From: Okeania sp. KiyG1
GTDB taxonomy: Bacteria; Cyanobacteriota; Cyanobacteriia; Cyanobacteriales; Microcoleaceae
Assembly: GCF_014132355.1 (NCBI RefSeq)
Contig: NZ_BLZO01000011.1
Span: 1-64,000, forward strand
Reading direction: 5' to 3'
DNA length: 64,000 nucleotides
A model generated the notes under the pieces. That model did no database searches. It had not been told where the DNA came from and was given only the letters and a program-made list of their open reading frames with translations. This document shows, piece after piece, positions 29,510 through 39,477 of this stretch (positions are counted from its first letter, which is position 1; every line of letters begins with the position of its first letter). The translations under genes were made by a program, and so were the position numbers.

Positions 29510-31261
29510 TTGGGTAAGCTTGTGGCACAAGAAACTACTTTGAAAGGTTTCTTATCCAAAACATCTAAGATTCTCCCTAAATTCTCTTTTCCACCCTATT
29601 TAATTGAAGGGGGGATAGTTTTTCTAATCTTTGTAGCGACTTTAATTATAAATTGGAGGATGATTAGGCATGGACTTAATCTTAATTTCAATGTCGATAT
29701 TAAGTGGCATCTTACATGGATTCAACATTTTTCTCAACAACTCTCTGAAGGAATTTTATATCCTAGATGGCTTGCTGGAACTAACTACGGTTATGGTAGT
29801 CCTACCTTTGTATTTTATCCACCTTTTGTTTACTATCTTGGCTCGTTTCTCAAATTAAGTGGATTAAATATCCAAGATACTGTTATTACTCTTTTCTCCT
29901 CAGCACTTTTCTTATCAGGTTTAACTTTTTACATTTATGGTCGAAATAAGTGGGGAAGGATTGCTGCTTTAGTTGGTGGATTGGTTTATATGACATCACC
30001 ATATATTGCTCTTGATATCTACTGGAGAGGAGGTTTAGCATCTATATTTGTTCAGGTATTGATTCCCTTACTTTGGTGGCTAACTGAGCAGTCTTTCTCA
30101 GGGAAAAAGTGGAGATTGGGATTAGCTATTTGTTGGACAATAATTGCCTTAACTCATACTCCAAGCTTGTTGCTTTGTGCAATTGTCTGGCTGTTTTATA
30201 CATTATTTTTTCTACTCAATAAACCTTGGAAAGCTGTAGTAGAAACAATTTTATCAGCAGGTATAGGATGGGGAATAGCTTCTTTCTATTTACTACCAGC
30301 TATCCTGGAAAAACGTTTTGTTAATATTGAAGTAATGAGGGGGGTTGTCGGAGGAGTTAAAGAGAATTTATTTAATCTAACACAGCTTTTTACTCTAATT
30401 CAGAATAATTATCGGGCTGCTTATATCTTTCTTCATGAGTTTTTAGCAATTGCTCTGTTAATAATAATTGCTTTTGTTTTCTGTCGCCGTCAGTCCGCTA
30501 TTCTTCAGGAAACTTGCCATTGGAGCATTTTTGCACTTACTTTAACTTTTTTTATGAGTTCCAGGTCTGGGTTTATCTGGCAATCTAGTCCAACTTTACA
30601 AATGGTTCAGTTTCCCTGGCGATTATTACAAATTTTTTCTTTTGTTGGAGCTGTCTTATCTGCAACAGTTTTCAGTGGAATTCTTAAACTTCGTCTGCGT
30701 TCTCGATTTTTATTATCCCTAGTAATTGTTGTAATTTTGCTGATGAATTTTAGGTACTTTCATAAACTATCCAATGAATATATCGCACTTCGTAAGCCAG
30801 GAAAAGCTAATATTGAACATCTTCAATATATCAAAACAATTATGAATGACCCCTACACAGATAAATTGAGGGATGTTGAAGAGTACCGTCCTCTTCTAAA
30901 AAATGGTTCTTCTTCTCCACCAGTTCCGCTCATTGGTCAACCCAAGATTTCTGTTGTTAGTGGTCAGGCAAAAATAAACATCCAGGAATGGCAAAGCTAC
31001 AATAGAATATTTTCCGTGACTACAGAAAAACAGTCCAAGATTAGAGTCCGAACCTATTATTATCCAGCTTGGCGTATTTATGTTAATCAGAAACCTTATC
31101 CTTTGAGCATGGCTAATGATGGGGCAATTGAACTCAAGCTAAATCCGGGTGACTATACAGTTAGACTTTTTTATTCTTGGACTTATCCATTGATAGTCGG
31201 TGTAATTATTAGTATTTTTAGTATTATCATACTTGCGAGTTATTGGTATAAATTTGCTTGA
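29510..31261 (+). CDS. GT-C-like polytopic membrane protein (PTPS-related domain), copy 2
   Basis: This intact 583-residue paralogue of the gene at 27181 has about ten helices. Its large first extracytoplasmic loop carries DIKWHLTWIQHFSQQLSEG and PRWLAGTNYGYGSP. The C-terminal soluble domain contains RTYYYPAWRIYVNQKPYP, and a last helix follows. I infer a membrane glycosyltransferase using a polyprenyl-phosphate sugar, supplied by the GT2 enzymes at 33.5 and 38.2 kb. The TTG at 29510 is the earliest start; GTG 29522 is possible. It is one of three tandem copies with near-identical flanks. Confidence 0.75.
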   Translation: MGKLVAQETTLKGFLSKTSKILPKFSFPPYLIEGGIVFLIFVATLIINWRMIRHGLNLNFNVDIKWHLTWIQHFSQQLSEGILYPRWLAGTNYGYGSPTFVFYPPFVYYLGSFLKLSGLNIQDTVITLFSSALFLSGLTFYIYGRNKWGRIAALVGGLVYMTSPYIALDIYWRGGLASIFVQVLIPLLWWLTEQSFSGKKWRLGLAICWTIIALTHTPSLLLCAIVWLFYTLFFLLNKPWKAVVETILSAGIGWGIASFYLLPAILEKRFVNIEVMRGVVGGVKENLFNLTQLFTLIQNNYRAAYIFLHEFLAIALLIIIAFVFCRRQSAILQETCHWSIFALTLTFFMSSRSGFIWQSSPTLQMVQFPWRLLQIFSFVGAVLSATVFSGILKLRLRSRFLLSLVIVVILLMNFRYFHKLSNEYIALRKPGKANIEHLQYIKTIMNDPYTDKLRDVEEYRPLLKNGSSSPPVPLIGQPKISVVSGQAKINIQEWQSYNRIFSVTTEKQSKIRVRTYYYPAWRIYVNQKPYPLSMANDGAIELKLNPGDYTVRLFYSWTYPLIVGVIISIFSIIILASYWYKFA

Positions 31262-31324
31262 AGCAATAATAAAAATTCTTAGTCGATCAAACCATATATT
31301 TCAAGTAGCAAGTCAAATTATTCC

Positions 31325-31592
31325 ATAATTATCCAGTTTTTAGATTTATTCCGGAAACTGAATCAGAAGCTAGAAGAATGTTTTGTCAAAATTTAGAGAA
31401 GTTAAGTAATTGGGTAAGCTTGTGACACAAGAAACAAGCTTGAAAGGGTTTTTATATAAAATATCTAAGATGCTCCCTAAATTATCTTTTCCACCTTATT
31501 TAATTGAAGGGGGAATAGTGAAAATGAAGATAATGGGAGACAAATATATGTCTCGTAAATTAATTTATTTGTATTTCTCTTCCCAAAGTTAA
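31325..31592 (+). pseudogene. Truncated third copy of the GT-C-like gene (5' end only)
   Basis: From 31325 the sequence repeats the upstream leader and first ~37 codons of the gene at 29510 (LKGFLYKISKMLPKL and FPPYLIEGGIV), then diverges into unrelated codons and stops at 31592. It is a broken end product of the tandem duplication. The next gene begins 80 bases later. Confidence 0.75.
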
Positions 31593-31673
31593 TTACCACA
31601 TTTATTTTGTGCCTCCCTCAACTTAATTACCTGGCTTTGCAAATATTTAGAATATTGGCAAGGTAAATTTGTG

Positions 31674-33275
31674 ATGAAAAATATACTGAAAAATACATCT
31701 CTAATTATATTAGATAAGTGGCTTTTATTTGGGTCAATATTATTGTTTCTATCTCTAGTCTTTGGTTTATTCATTAGGATAGTTGGTGTTGTTCAGTTTT
31801 CTATTTTGTCTGGCGATCAAATACGAGATGCTTATGCAACTATGGAAATTTGGCAAGGGAAATTTCCAACTCTTGGACCCCACTCAGCTTGGAAATTTCT
31901 TTGGGGAGATTTTGTTTACCTGCCTCCCCTCTACTTTTATTTAGTCTTTCCTTTCACTATTTTAAGTAGTCAATTATCAATTCAAGCTCTTCCTAACGCA
32001 TTTTTCACCTTTCTAAGTATTCCTTTACTTGTTGCAGTAATCTACCAACTATTAGAAGGAATAGAGACTTCAAAAAGATTTTTTATCGCTAGTTTAATTG
32101 GCTTTTGGTATAGTGTTTTGGTTAGAAATATGGGGATGAACTCTAGCGAGAGTCTAGCAGGTAATCCTGGTTCTATTCCATTTTTTATTCTTCTCTTTAT
32201 TTGGCTTTATAACTATCAATTAAGTTCACCAAAAAAGTATACTAATTCTGTTTTGTCTTGGATTGGATATGGCATAGTCTTAGCTATTCTAGTAAGCTTA
32301 CATTTCTCTGCTCTTTTTGTAATGCCAGTAGTTTTTATAATTAGCTGTATCTATTGGTTTTTCAAAAATAATAGAAACCCGAAGTGCTTAGTATTATGTT
32401 TATATGCTGTGTTGTCTTCTATTATAACTTTATTACCATATTGGATAGGCGAAGTACAACGTAACTGGATAAATACAATCGGAATTATTTCCCTTGTTAG
32501 GAATGTAAGTAGCGATAAAGAATATTCGTTAAATTTGTTGGAAAGAGTAATAGTTATCATCAAATCCTACTTCAGTCTAGGGAACGACATTTACTTTATG
32601 GCTGATTCTAGAAGACTATTAATGTTTTCTATTTTGTCAGTTACTTTTCTAAGTCTTATTCTGTTAGTTGGATTACTTAAATTTAGAGGTAATAAGAATA
32701 TTTACCTGATTGTATTGGCAACTTCAATTCTATTTTTTATTGCGTATTCATCTGCGGATCAAGAAAAAACCTATAACCCTGTATTTTACAAATTACTAAT
32801 ATATTGTTTGCCTTTATTTTTGACAGCAGTGAGTATAGCTTATTTGAATATATCTAAACCATTAGAAAAAATAATTTTAATTATTATCGTACTTGCATTG
32901 TGTTTTTCTATCCTCAATAATCTGAGACTAAGTATTAACTACATCAACAGCCACATCGGTAAGAATCAAATACTAGCAACTAATACCATCGCAGAAGTTC
33001 TTGATACCCTTCCAGAAAGGTCAACATTTTGTCATCCAAAAGGATTATCTAAAAATTTACGCCTCTATCAATATACAGACCTGTATGTAACAGCAAAAAA
33101 CTTAAAATTCTCAGAGAATTGCACTGCTGGTGATTATTATATGTCTGGTAAGTTTGGCTTAAATCCAAGTACTTTTAAGGTTTACCCTTCTAAGAAAATG
33201 AAGAAGACTGTGAATGACAAAACAATGAAAATAATCAAAGAAGGTAGCACTTACTATCTCTATCAAATTAATTAA
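31674..33275 (+). CDS. GT39-like polytopic membrane glycosyltransferase candidate
   Basis: The 533-residue product from ATG 31674 (a GTG directly before it is possible) has about eleven hydrophobic helices. An early loop, SGDQIRDAYATMEIWQGKF, has the acidic pair typical of GT-C/GT39 (PMT/ArnT-like) enzymes, and a soluble C-terminal tail follows. It would transfer a sugar from a polyprenyl-phosphate carrier on the outer face of the membrane. The region's GT2 genes could provide the donor. The specific acceptor is unknown, and a plain O-antigen-ligase-type role cannot be excluded. Confidence 0.65.
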   Translation: MKNILKNTSLIILDKWLLFGSILLFLSLVFGLFIRIVGVVQFSILSGDQIRDAYATMEIWQGKFPTLGPHSAWKFLWGDFVYLPPLYFYLVFPFTILSSQLSIQALPNAFFTFLSIPLLVAVIYQLLEGIETSKRFFIASLIGFWYSVLVRNMGMNSSESLAGNPGSIPFFILLFIWLYNYQLSSPKKYTNSVLSWIGYGIVLAILVSLHFSALFVMPVVFIISCIYWFFKNNRNPKCLVLCLYAVLSSIITLLPYWIGEVQRNWINTIGIISLVRNVSSDKEYSLNLLERVIVIIKSYFSLGNDIYFMADSRRLLMFSILSVTFLSLILLVGLLKFRGNKNIYLIVLATSILFFIAYSSADQEKTYNPVFYKLLIYCLPLFLTAVSIAYLNISKPLEKIILIIIVLALCFSILNNLRLSINYINSHIGKNQILATNTIAEVLDTLPERSTFCHPKGLSKNLRLYQYTDLYVTAKNLKFSENCTAGDYYMSGKFGLNPSTFKVYPSKKMKKTVNDKTMKIIKEGSTYYLYQIN

Positions 33276-33283
33276 ATGGGGAT

Positions 33284-33402
33284 ATAGATGGGTGCATCTC
33301 ATAGTTTACAAAAATACTTTTTTCTTATATATTCCCTGTTGCCTATTGCCTAAAAGCAATAATTTTTTGGCTTTATTCTTGCATTGAGATGCACCCATAT
33401 AG
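33284..33402. mobile_element. MITE with GGGTGCATCTCA terminal inverted repeats
   Basis: GGGTGCATCTCA (33290-33301) and its reverse complement TGAGATGCACCC (33385-33396) are perfect, flanked by TATA-like bases and enclosing about 85 noncoding bases. Size and TA flanks suggest an IS630-type MITE. Confidence 0.65.
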
Positions 33403-33517
33403 GTTGTTGTTACTGTGATGAGTAATTATGATTTATAGAAAAGTTAATTATCCTAAATAATAACCAATAAAATTGATTAGAGGTGCTACTGTTAACTCTA
33501 TATTACTTGGATTTAAT

Positions 33518-34486
33518 ATGCTTGTAAAAGAAGAAAAAGTACAACTTTCCATAGTTGTTCCTTGTTATAATGAAGAACCAAATATTGACTATTTATTTGA
33601 ACGGTTAATATCAGTCTTAGATCCTCTAGAAATGACTTATGAAATAGTCTGTGTAAATGACGGTAGTAAAGATAATACTCTCAAGTTATTAGTAGAATAT
33701 CATCAACGTAATCCTGCAATTAAAGTAGTCAACTTTTCTCGTAACTTTGGTAAAGAAATTGCTCTGACAGCAGGGATTGACTATACAACAGGAGATGCAG
33801 TTATACCCATAGATGCAGATTTACAAGACCCACCAGAATTAATTGGAGAACTTATAGCTAAGTGGCGAGAGGGATATGATGTGGTCTACGCAACTAGGCG
33901 ATCGCGACAAGGGGAGAGTTGGGTCAAAAAATTTACAGCTCAAAGTTTCTACAGGATAATTCAGGGGCTAACTTCTGTAAAAATTCCACCGGATACTGGG
34001 GACTTTAGGTTAATGGATCGAAAAGTTGTAGAAGCTCTCAAACAATTACCTGAAACTAACCGTTTTATGAAAGGTTTATTTTCGTGGGTAGGTTATCAAC
34101 AAACTTCAATATTATATGACCGAGATCCTCGTTTCAAAGGTCAAACAAAATGGAATTATTGGAAGCTTTGGAATTTTGCAATTGAAGGTATTACTGCTTT
34201 TAGTTCTAAACCTCTCAAAATTTGGAGTTATATTGGCGTATTAATTTCTTTAATTTCGTTTATTTATGCTGGGTTTTTAGTTATTAGGACTTTGATATTA
34301 GGAACTGATGTTCCTGGTTATGCTTCATTAATCGTAGCTATTTTATTTTTAGGTGGTATGCAGTTATTATCTCTCGGAATTTTGGGTGAATATTTAGGTC
34401 GCATTCACTATGAGGTGAAGAGAAGACCTCTTTATTTAGTCAGGGAAAGTTATGGATTTAAAAATCAGATTACTAGGAGTGAATAG
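33518..34486 (+). CDS. GT2 polyprenyl-phosphate glycosyltransferase (GtrB/DPM1-like)
   Basis: The 322-residue enzyme has a cytoplasmic GT-A domain followed by two C-terminal membrane helices (about 232-255 and 268-290), as in GtrB-type dolichol-phosphate-sugar synthases. Visible motifs are SIVVPCYNEE, VNDGSKDN and the metal site PIDADLQDPPE, then GDFRLMDRKV. It would transfer glucose, mannose or a similar sugar from UDP/GDP-sugar to a polyprenyl phosphate for use by GT-C enzymes nearby. An upstream TTG at 33473 is possible. ATG 33518 is preferred because the conserved domain starts shortly after it. Confidence 0.9.
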   Translation: MLVKEEKVQLSIVVPCYNEEPNIDYLFERLISVLDPLEMTYEIVCVNDGSKDNTLKLLVEYHQRNPAIKVVNFSRNFGKEIALTAGIDYTTGDAVIPIDADLQDPPELIGELIAKWREGYDVVYATRRSRQGESWVKKFTAQSFYRIIQGLTSVKIPPDTGDFRLMDRKVVEALKQLPETNRFMKGLFSWVGYQQTSILYDRDPRFKGQTKWNYWKLWNFAIEGITAFSSKPLKIWSYIGVLISLISFIYAGFLVIRTLILGTDVPGYASLIVAILFLGGMQLLSLGILGEYLGRIHYEVKRRPLYLVRESYGFKNQITRSE

Positions 34487-34553
34487 TCTCTAACTTTTTG
34501 TTATTAAATCAAGGATACTAAAGCAGTAATTTTGGGGTCGGAGTAGAGATTTA

Positions 34554-35255
34554 ATGTTCAATTTTAAAACTGGTATTTTTATCCTGACAATTATTTGTAT
34601 AATTGCCACGGGAATAACAGCTTATTTATTAGGTGGTTTGGCTCCAGAACAAGTTCAAACTTGGCTAGAAAGAGCAGGTATTTGGGCACCAATAATCTAT
34701 ATAGTTATTTATACAATAGCAACTATTTTAGTGTTGCCTTCCACAGCACTTAATTTGGCTGGAGGCGCAATTTTTGGACCGTGGATAGGCACATTATGGA
34801 CAAGTTTAGCAGCTATAATTGCGGCAATTATCGCATTTTATTACTCTCGTACTATAGGTAGAGAATGGATTTCTCAAAAGTTGGCTGGACGATGGCAGGC
34901 AATGGATGCTGAAATGCGTCAGGGAGGATTATTTTATATGTTTGCCATTCGTTTATTGCCAATTATTCCTTATGGTTTAGTAAATTTTGCTGCTGGTTTA
35001 ACATCTGTTAGTTTTAAAGATTATCTATTAGGTACTATCTTGGGAACTGTACCTGGTGTTTTGCCTTTTGTAATGTTAGGAAGTTCTGGTTTAACAGCAT
35101 TAAAAACGGGTGAAGTTTTACCTTTAATTGGAGCATTAAGTCTCATTGCAATGTTAGTAGGAGGTGCAACTTGGTATCGTCGCCGTCGTAGTTTGCCAAA
35201 GAAAGTTATAGAAGAAATTAATAAGTCATCTTCATCAGATTTTTCTAATGATTAA
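34554..35255 (+). CDS. TVP38/TMEM64 (VTT/DedA-like) membrane protein
   Basis: This 233-residue membrane protein has the VTT domain: a hydrophobic start, then GGAIFGPWIGTLWTSLAA, a re-entrant-type segment, and AIRLLPIIPYGLVNFAAGLTSVSFKDYLLGT, the conserved family core. The tail is basic and soluble. VTT proteins are thought to move or scramble membrane lipids, possibly the polyprenyl-phosphate carrier. It starts 67 bases after the GT2 gene in the same direction, so the two probably form an operon and share the carrier-lipid cycle. Confidence 0.9.
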   Translation: MFNFKTGIFILTIICIIATGITAYLLGGLAPEQVQTWLERAGIWAPIIYIVIYTIATILVLPSTALNLAGGAIFGPWIGTLWTSLAAIIAAIIAFYYSRTIGREWISQKLAGRWQAMDAEMRQGGLFYMFAIRLLPIIPYGLVNFAAGLTSVSFKDYLLGTILGTVPGVLPFVMLGSSGLTALKTGEVLPLIGALSLIAMLVGGATWYRRRRSLPKKVIEEINKSSSSDFSND

Positions 35256-35402
35256 ATTACTGTTTGTTAATCTCCAAAAATAACCAGATGACAAAAAAAA
35301 TTTTAATAATTATTAATTCTTTCAATATATAAATACATTAGCGTCCGCTGCTATATTTATTAGATGTGAAACCCTGTGCTTAGACGACAATAACTTTACT
35401 TT

Positions 35403-36317
35403 TTAGTTTTGACTTTTTTGTTCCAACCAAGCCAAACCAGCAGCAAAAGTTTCAGCTAAAACACTAATCAATCGATAAAATGCAACAGCACTTAAAACAA
35501 TACCAGAAGAAAATTTATGCTCTAGTAAAGCTAAAGCAGTTGCTTCAAATACTCCAACACCTCCAGGCGCTCCTGGCACAACTAAACCTAATAACCACGC
35601 TAAACTAAACGCACTAAATATTAATAAAACGTGATTCAATTCAACAGAATTGAAAGCTAATATAGTGAATAAAAATCCAGAACCTCGAATCAATACAAAA
35701 CAAATTTCTCCCAGAAAAGGCTTGATTAAATAGCGCTCTAATTTTAATTCAGTAGCTGGCTCTAAATCAGATTTGCTGACTTTTAATTTGATTTTAACTA
35801 AATATTTAATTACTGGATTTAAAATTCGTGGATGAAGACTAAAAATAACTATGCCAAAACACAGAACTTGCAAAAATAAACTCTCTTGAGTAGAACCAAC
35901 TAAAGCGACAGCTAAAGCTGCAGCCGCCATTAAAAGTGGTTCTATTAAAACACTTAAAATTGCAGTTTCAACAGGTACTCCTACTTTTTTTGTTGCATTA
36001 ATTCGACCATAAAAATGCCAGATATTTCCAGGCAAATACTTAGCAATATTTGTCAGTAGATATACTCTAATTGCCCACCGCAAATTAACTTTTTTATGAA
36101 ACTCTTTAATAATCCAAAACCAGACTACTCCTGACCAGACATGAGCCATTGTTGTGAGGATCAAAGCAGCTCCTAAACTTACCCACCCAGAATAACTAAT
36201 CCTAATTTCTAGCACTTGTTCCCAGTTGTCTTTGAGAGTTTTAGCTAGAAAAAATAGAGTTAATCCTAAAATAATCCACCGCAGATAAGGTTTAATGGCC
36301 GACAAAACTTTTTTCAT
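35403..36317 (-). CDS. LPG-synthase-type (UPF0104) transmembrane flippase-like protein
   Basis: This protein of about 304 residues has eight or so helices and belongs to the lysylphosphatidylglycerol synthase TM family. The conserved segment is PGAPGGVGVFEATAL near the C-terminus. It lacks the synthetase domain and so resembles the stand-alone flippase-like members found in glycan loci. ATG 36317 (MKKVLSAIKPYLRW) is preferred over a TTG nine bases upstream. It lies convergent to the VTT gene and follows the GT39 gene in the same direction with a gap of about 80 bases, so co-transcription is likely. Confidence 0.85.
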   Translation of the reverse strand: MKKVLSAIKPYLRWIILGLTLFFLAKTLKDNWEQVLEIRISYSGWVSLGAALILTTMAHVWSGVVWFWIIKEFHKKVNLRWAIRVYLLTNIAKYLPGNIWHFYGRINATKKVGVPVETAILSVLIEPLLMAAAALAVALVGSTQESLFLQVLCFGIVIFSLHPRILNPVIKYLVKIKLKVSKSDLEPATELKLERYLIKPFLGEICFVLIRGSGFLFTILAFNSVELNHVLLIFSAFSLAWLLGLVVPGAPGGVGVFEATALALLEHKFSSGIVLSAVAFYRLISVLAETFAAGLAWLEQKSQN

Positions 36318-36394
36318 AAAGTACAAAAATAACTCGGTTGATAAATGTTAACTCTTTGCCTTTCGTCTCTAAACTGTGTAAGTATTCAGCCTAA

Positions 36395-37873
36395 TCATTT
36401 TTTATCTAACTTAGGAATTAGCAATAATATATTTGCAGTACCAATAATTTCCTCTGATTCAATTGTAAATTTTTCTGCAAATACAGACTTAAAAATTTTC
36501 ATATCTCCCCCGTAATAGATAAACCATATACGCGAGTCTTTAGGAGGTAAACTTTCAACCCAATTTTTTAAATGGACTGGAAGATTTGATTTATCTGTTT
36601 TTTCCCTCTGATCGACATATATAGGTGCAGAACCTCGATAATAGTAAGCTAGAGGAAAAGAGCCGCCATTGATAGGGAAAGAATTAGCATGATTTGTAGA
36701 GTACATAATTATGTCACCTTCTCTATCTTGACTTTCAATCAATTGTGCTGCTGGTCTGTAGTGGTCTAATGCTCCCGTATATCGCTTTGAGGTTGTATAA
36801 TAAGTTACTAAACCAAAACTAACAGCCAACATATATATTACAGCCAGCATGACTCCAATTATTTTTTGCCAATCCAAAATCTTAAAAAAGCCAATTGCCA
36901 CCAGTAATATAAAGTATGGCTGAGAAATGATTAGGTAACGACTATTCCAGATCGAGTAGAATACATTAGAAAAAACAAAAATAGATGCAGCAGGTATAAT
37001 TCCCCATGAAGCTAACCATACAACTTCCTGAGTACGAGGTTTTTTAATAATTGCAGCCAGAATAACTATAACAACAATTAAAGCTACAACTTGAATCAAT
37101 AATTGTGTATAAGGTGGTGGTGGTGGGTGAGCAAACACAGTCATTATTCTTAGCTCTCGAAAGATTTCTTTCACACCAGGAATTGGTAAAGTCACTCGGT
37201 GTGAACCTGAATAATTTTTCACAGAAATAGCTACAGGAATACTAGCAAGGATTATTGTTAAATATAGAACTAGATAACTGATTAATCTGGAAATTTTAAA
37301 CTTAAACTTAAGCCATAAAATCAGAATATCTGGTACCAAAAAGGCTGCATTTAAAGGTGTAGTGTAACAGGATAAAATTCTACCTACAACCCATATGAAT
37401 CGTGGAAGTTTTTTATCTGGTTGCTTCAGAGAATGTGCCAGACCAAGACAGCCACAAAGCCCAAGGCAAACACCCATTGTATAGTATCTAATTTCTTGAG
37501 CATGATTGATAAATAGTGGAGAAATAGTTAGTAAAAATGCGGCAAGAAGACCAATTTTTTTACTAAAAAAGTCATTACCTAATCTATAAATTAGATATAC
37601 AGATAATATTGCAAAAATAATAGCTGGCACTCTCAACCATACTTCATTATCAGAAATGTTAATCCATGGATTTAAAAGAGCATAGTAGAGTAGCCTACCC
37701 TTATTAAAAGCCATTCGCATACCATCCCTAATACTGAAAAATTCATCTATCCATAGACCTCGGAAATTTATTCTGTAAAAGTATAAACAACAGGCTAAAA
37801 GAAGAATCAATAAAATAGGAAACCATTCCTTTTTTTTGATAGCGTCAATCAACCTCTGAAAAGCACTTAACAT
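36395..37873 (-). CDS. GT39-like (ArnT/PMT-type) membrane glycosyltransferase
   Basis: The 492-residue polytopic protein opens with a cytoplasmic stretch, then a helix, then FRGLWIDEFFSIRDGMRMAF. WIDEFFS is the acidic loop-1 motif of GT39-type enzymes that hold the polyprenyl-sugar donor. About eleven helices follow, then a soluble C-terminal domain of about 120 residues. It probably glycosylates a lipid or polymer outside the cytoplasm. It starts at ATG 37873. The upstream gap of 294 bases to the rightward GT2 gene would hold both promoters. Confidence 0.85.
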   Translation of the reverse strand: MLSAFQRLIDAIKKKEWFPILLILLLACCLYFYRINFRGLWIDEFFSIRDGMRMAFNKGRLLYYALLNPWINISDNEVWLRVPAIIFAILSVYLIYRLGNDFFSKKIGLLAAFLLTISPLFINHAQEIRYYTMGVCLGLCGCLGLAHSLKQPDKKLPRFIWVVGRILSCYTTPLNAAFLVPDILILWLKFKFKISRLISYLVLYLTIILASIPVAISVKNYSGSHRVTLPIPGVKEIFRELRIMTVFAHPPPPPYTQLLIQVVALIVVIVILAAIIKKPRTQEVVWLASWGIIPAASIFVFSNVFYSIWNSRYLIISQPYFILLVAIGFFKILDWQKIIGVMLAVIYMLAVSFGLVTYYTTSKRYTGALDHYRPAAQLIESQDREGDIIMYSTNHANSFPINGGSFPLAYYYRGSAPIYVDQREKTDKSNLPVHLKNWVESLPPKDSRIWFIYYGGDMKIFKSVFAEKFTIESEEIIGTANILLLIPKLDKK

Positions 37874-38167
37874 AAACTATCTTTCCTGGCTGCAAAAATT
37901 AGGTTATATAATTTATTAAAAAGTATGTTACTTTTGTCCTGTAGAAGCCCTCACCAACTGATTAATGCTGTTAGTATATATACTTGATAGTGATAAGTAG
38001 GTAGGCATGAAAAATCTTAGCTATATTAAGATTTGTATACTGACTCCAAGCTCCTCCAAAAAGTTGAGTTTAGAGGTTTTTTACATTCTTATTTAGATAG
38101 CAACAAATTTTAACACCAACTTACTTAGATTTAAATTAAACTTTATAAAACAATAGGATAATTAATA

Positions 38168-39169
38168 ATGAGTAACCACCTATCTACTCCAGAGATGGAG
38201 CTACATAAAAGCGCCCCTACTCAACTAGATTTATCTATAGTTACACCTATTTATAATGAAGTCGATAGTATTCCTCAACTATTAGAAAAAATTTCTACTA
38301 CTTTAATAGAAAATCAACTTACTTACGAAATTATCTGTGTAGATGATGGTTCTCAGGATGGTTCGACAAAACTACTAACAGAATTAGCTGAAAAACGTAC
38401 AGATTTAAAAGCAGTAATTCTCCGCCGAAATTATGGACAAACGGCAGCTATGGCAGCAGGGTTTAAGTATGCTATGGGCAAAGTAATTGTTACTTTGGAT
38501 GGAGATTTACAAAACGATCCAGCTGACATTCCACTATTATTATCTAAGCTTGATGAAGGTTATGATTTAGTGAGTGGGTGGCGAAAAAATAGGCAGGATG
38601 ACGCTGTTACACGACTACTTCCTTCTAAAATTGCTAATTGGATAATTGGTAAAGTTACAGGGGTAAATTTACATGATTATGGTTGTTCCTTAAAAGCTTA
38701 TCGTTTGGAATTAATTACTGATATGAATCTCTATGGTGAATTACATAGATTTTTACCAGCTTTAGCTTTTATTGAAGGGGCAAGAATTGCAGAAATGCCT
38801 GTAAAACATTATGCTCGTCGCTATGGTCAAAGTAAGTATGGTCTAGGGCGAACTTTTCGAGTTGTGATGGATTTATTAACAGTATTTTTTATGAAAAAAT
38901 TCCTCACTAGACCGATGCACGTTTTTGGAATGTTGGGTTTGATTTCTGGGGGCTTAGGTTTACTTTTTGGCATTTATTTAACGATTCTGAAATTAGGCTT
39001 TAATGAAGAGATTGGCGATCGCCCTCTACTAATTTTAGTTGTTGTCTTATTACTTGCAGGTTTACAATTATTTAGTTTTGGTTTATTGGCAGAATTACTG
39101 ATGCGAACTTATCACGAATCTCAAGAACGACCTATTTATCGAGTTAGAGAAATTGTTGGTAAAAATTAA
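38168..39169 (+). CDS. GT2 polyprenyl-phosphate glycosyltransferase (GtrB/DPM1-like), second copy
   Basis: The 333-residue enzyme has a GT-A domain, SIVTPIYNEVDS, VDDGSQDGS and the metal site TLDGDLQNDPAD, then two C-terminal membrane helices (about 243-265 and 278-300). It resembles the enzyme at 33518 but is clearly a distinct paralogue: ARRYGQSKYG replaces the corresponding loop. It would make a polyprenyl-phosphate sugar for the divergently transcribed GT39 gene. It starts at ATG 38168. Confidence 0.9.
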   Translation: MSNHLSTPEMELHKSAPTQLDLSIVTPIYNEVDSIPQLLEKISTTLIENQLTYEIICVDDGSQDGSTKLLTELAEKRTDLKAVILRRNYGQTAAMAAGFKYAMGKVIVTLDGDLQNDPADIPLLLSKLDEGYDLVSGWRKNRQDDAVTRLLPSKIANWIIGKVTGVNLHDYGCSLKAYRLELITDMNLYGELHRFLPALAFIEGARIAEMPVKHYARRYGQSKYGLGRTFRVVMDLLTVFFMKKFLTRPMHVFGMLGLISGGLGLLFGIYLTILKLGFNEEIGDRPLLILVVVLLLAGLQLFSFGLLAELLMRTYHESQERPIYRVREIVGKN

Positions 39170-39477
39170 CAGAAGAAGGAAGAAGGCATCCCCCCTTGCC
39201 CCCCCTTTGAAAGGGGGGGAGGAAGAAGGGAGAAGGCGTTTAGGTGTTGCTGAATAAATGTATGAAATTCAATTAGTGGTAAATGTTCACCCAAAATAAT
39301 AGTAGGGGCGGGTTCCGCGTTAAGTTAATGGTGTTACAAATTATTCAGATGAACCCGCCCCCGTCCCAATAATCTAATGCGGGGAGGATGTCAATGAAAA
39401 ACTCTTTTCTACCTTCTGACTCCTGTACGGGCGAATGCCATTCGCCCCTACTGACTCCTTATCTAAATTACTACAGA
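39170..39477. repeat. Intergenic with several inverted repeats
   Basis: It holds a hairpin of C-rich and G-rich runs around 39189-39222, an inverted pair GGCGGGTTC/GAACCCGCC (about 39306-39360) that recurs at 42511-42569, and palindrome GGGCGAATGCCATTCGCCC at 39429-39447. Two genes converge here, so these may act as terminators. Confidence 0.6.
39429..39447. repeat. Dispersed palindrome, copy 3
   Basis: GGGCGAATGCCATTCGCCC, identical to the copy at 13848-13866 and one base different from 11414-11432. It is in the gap between convergent genes. Confidence 0.8.
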
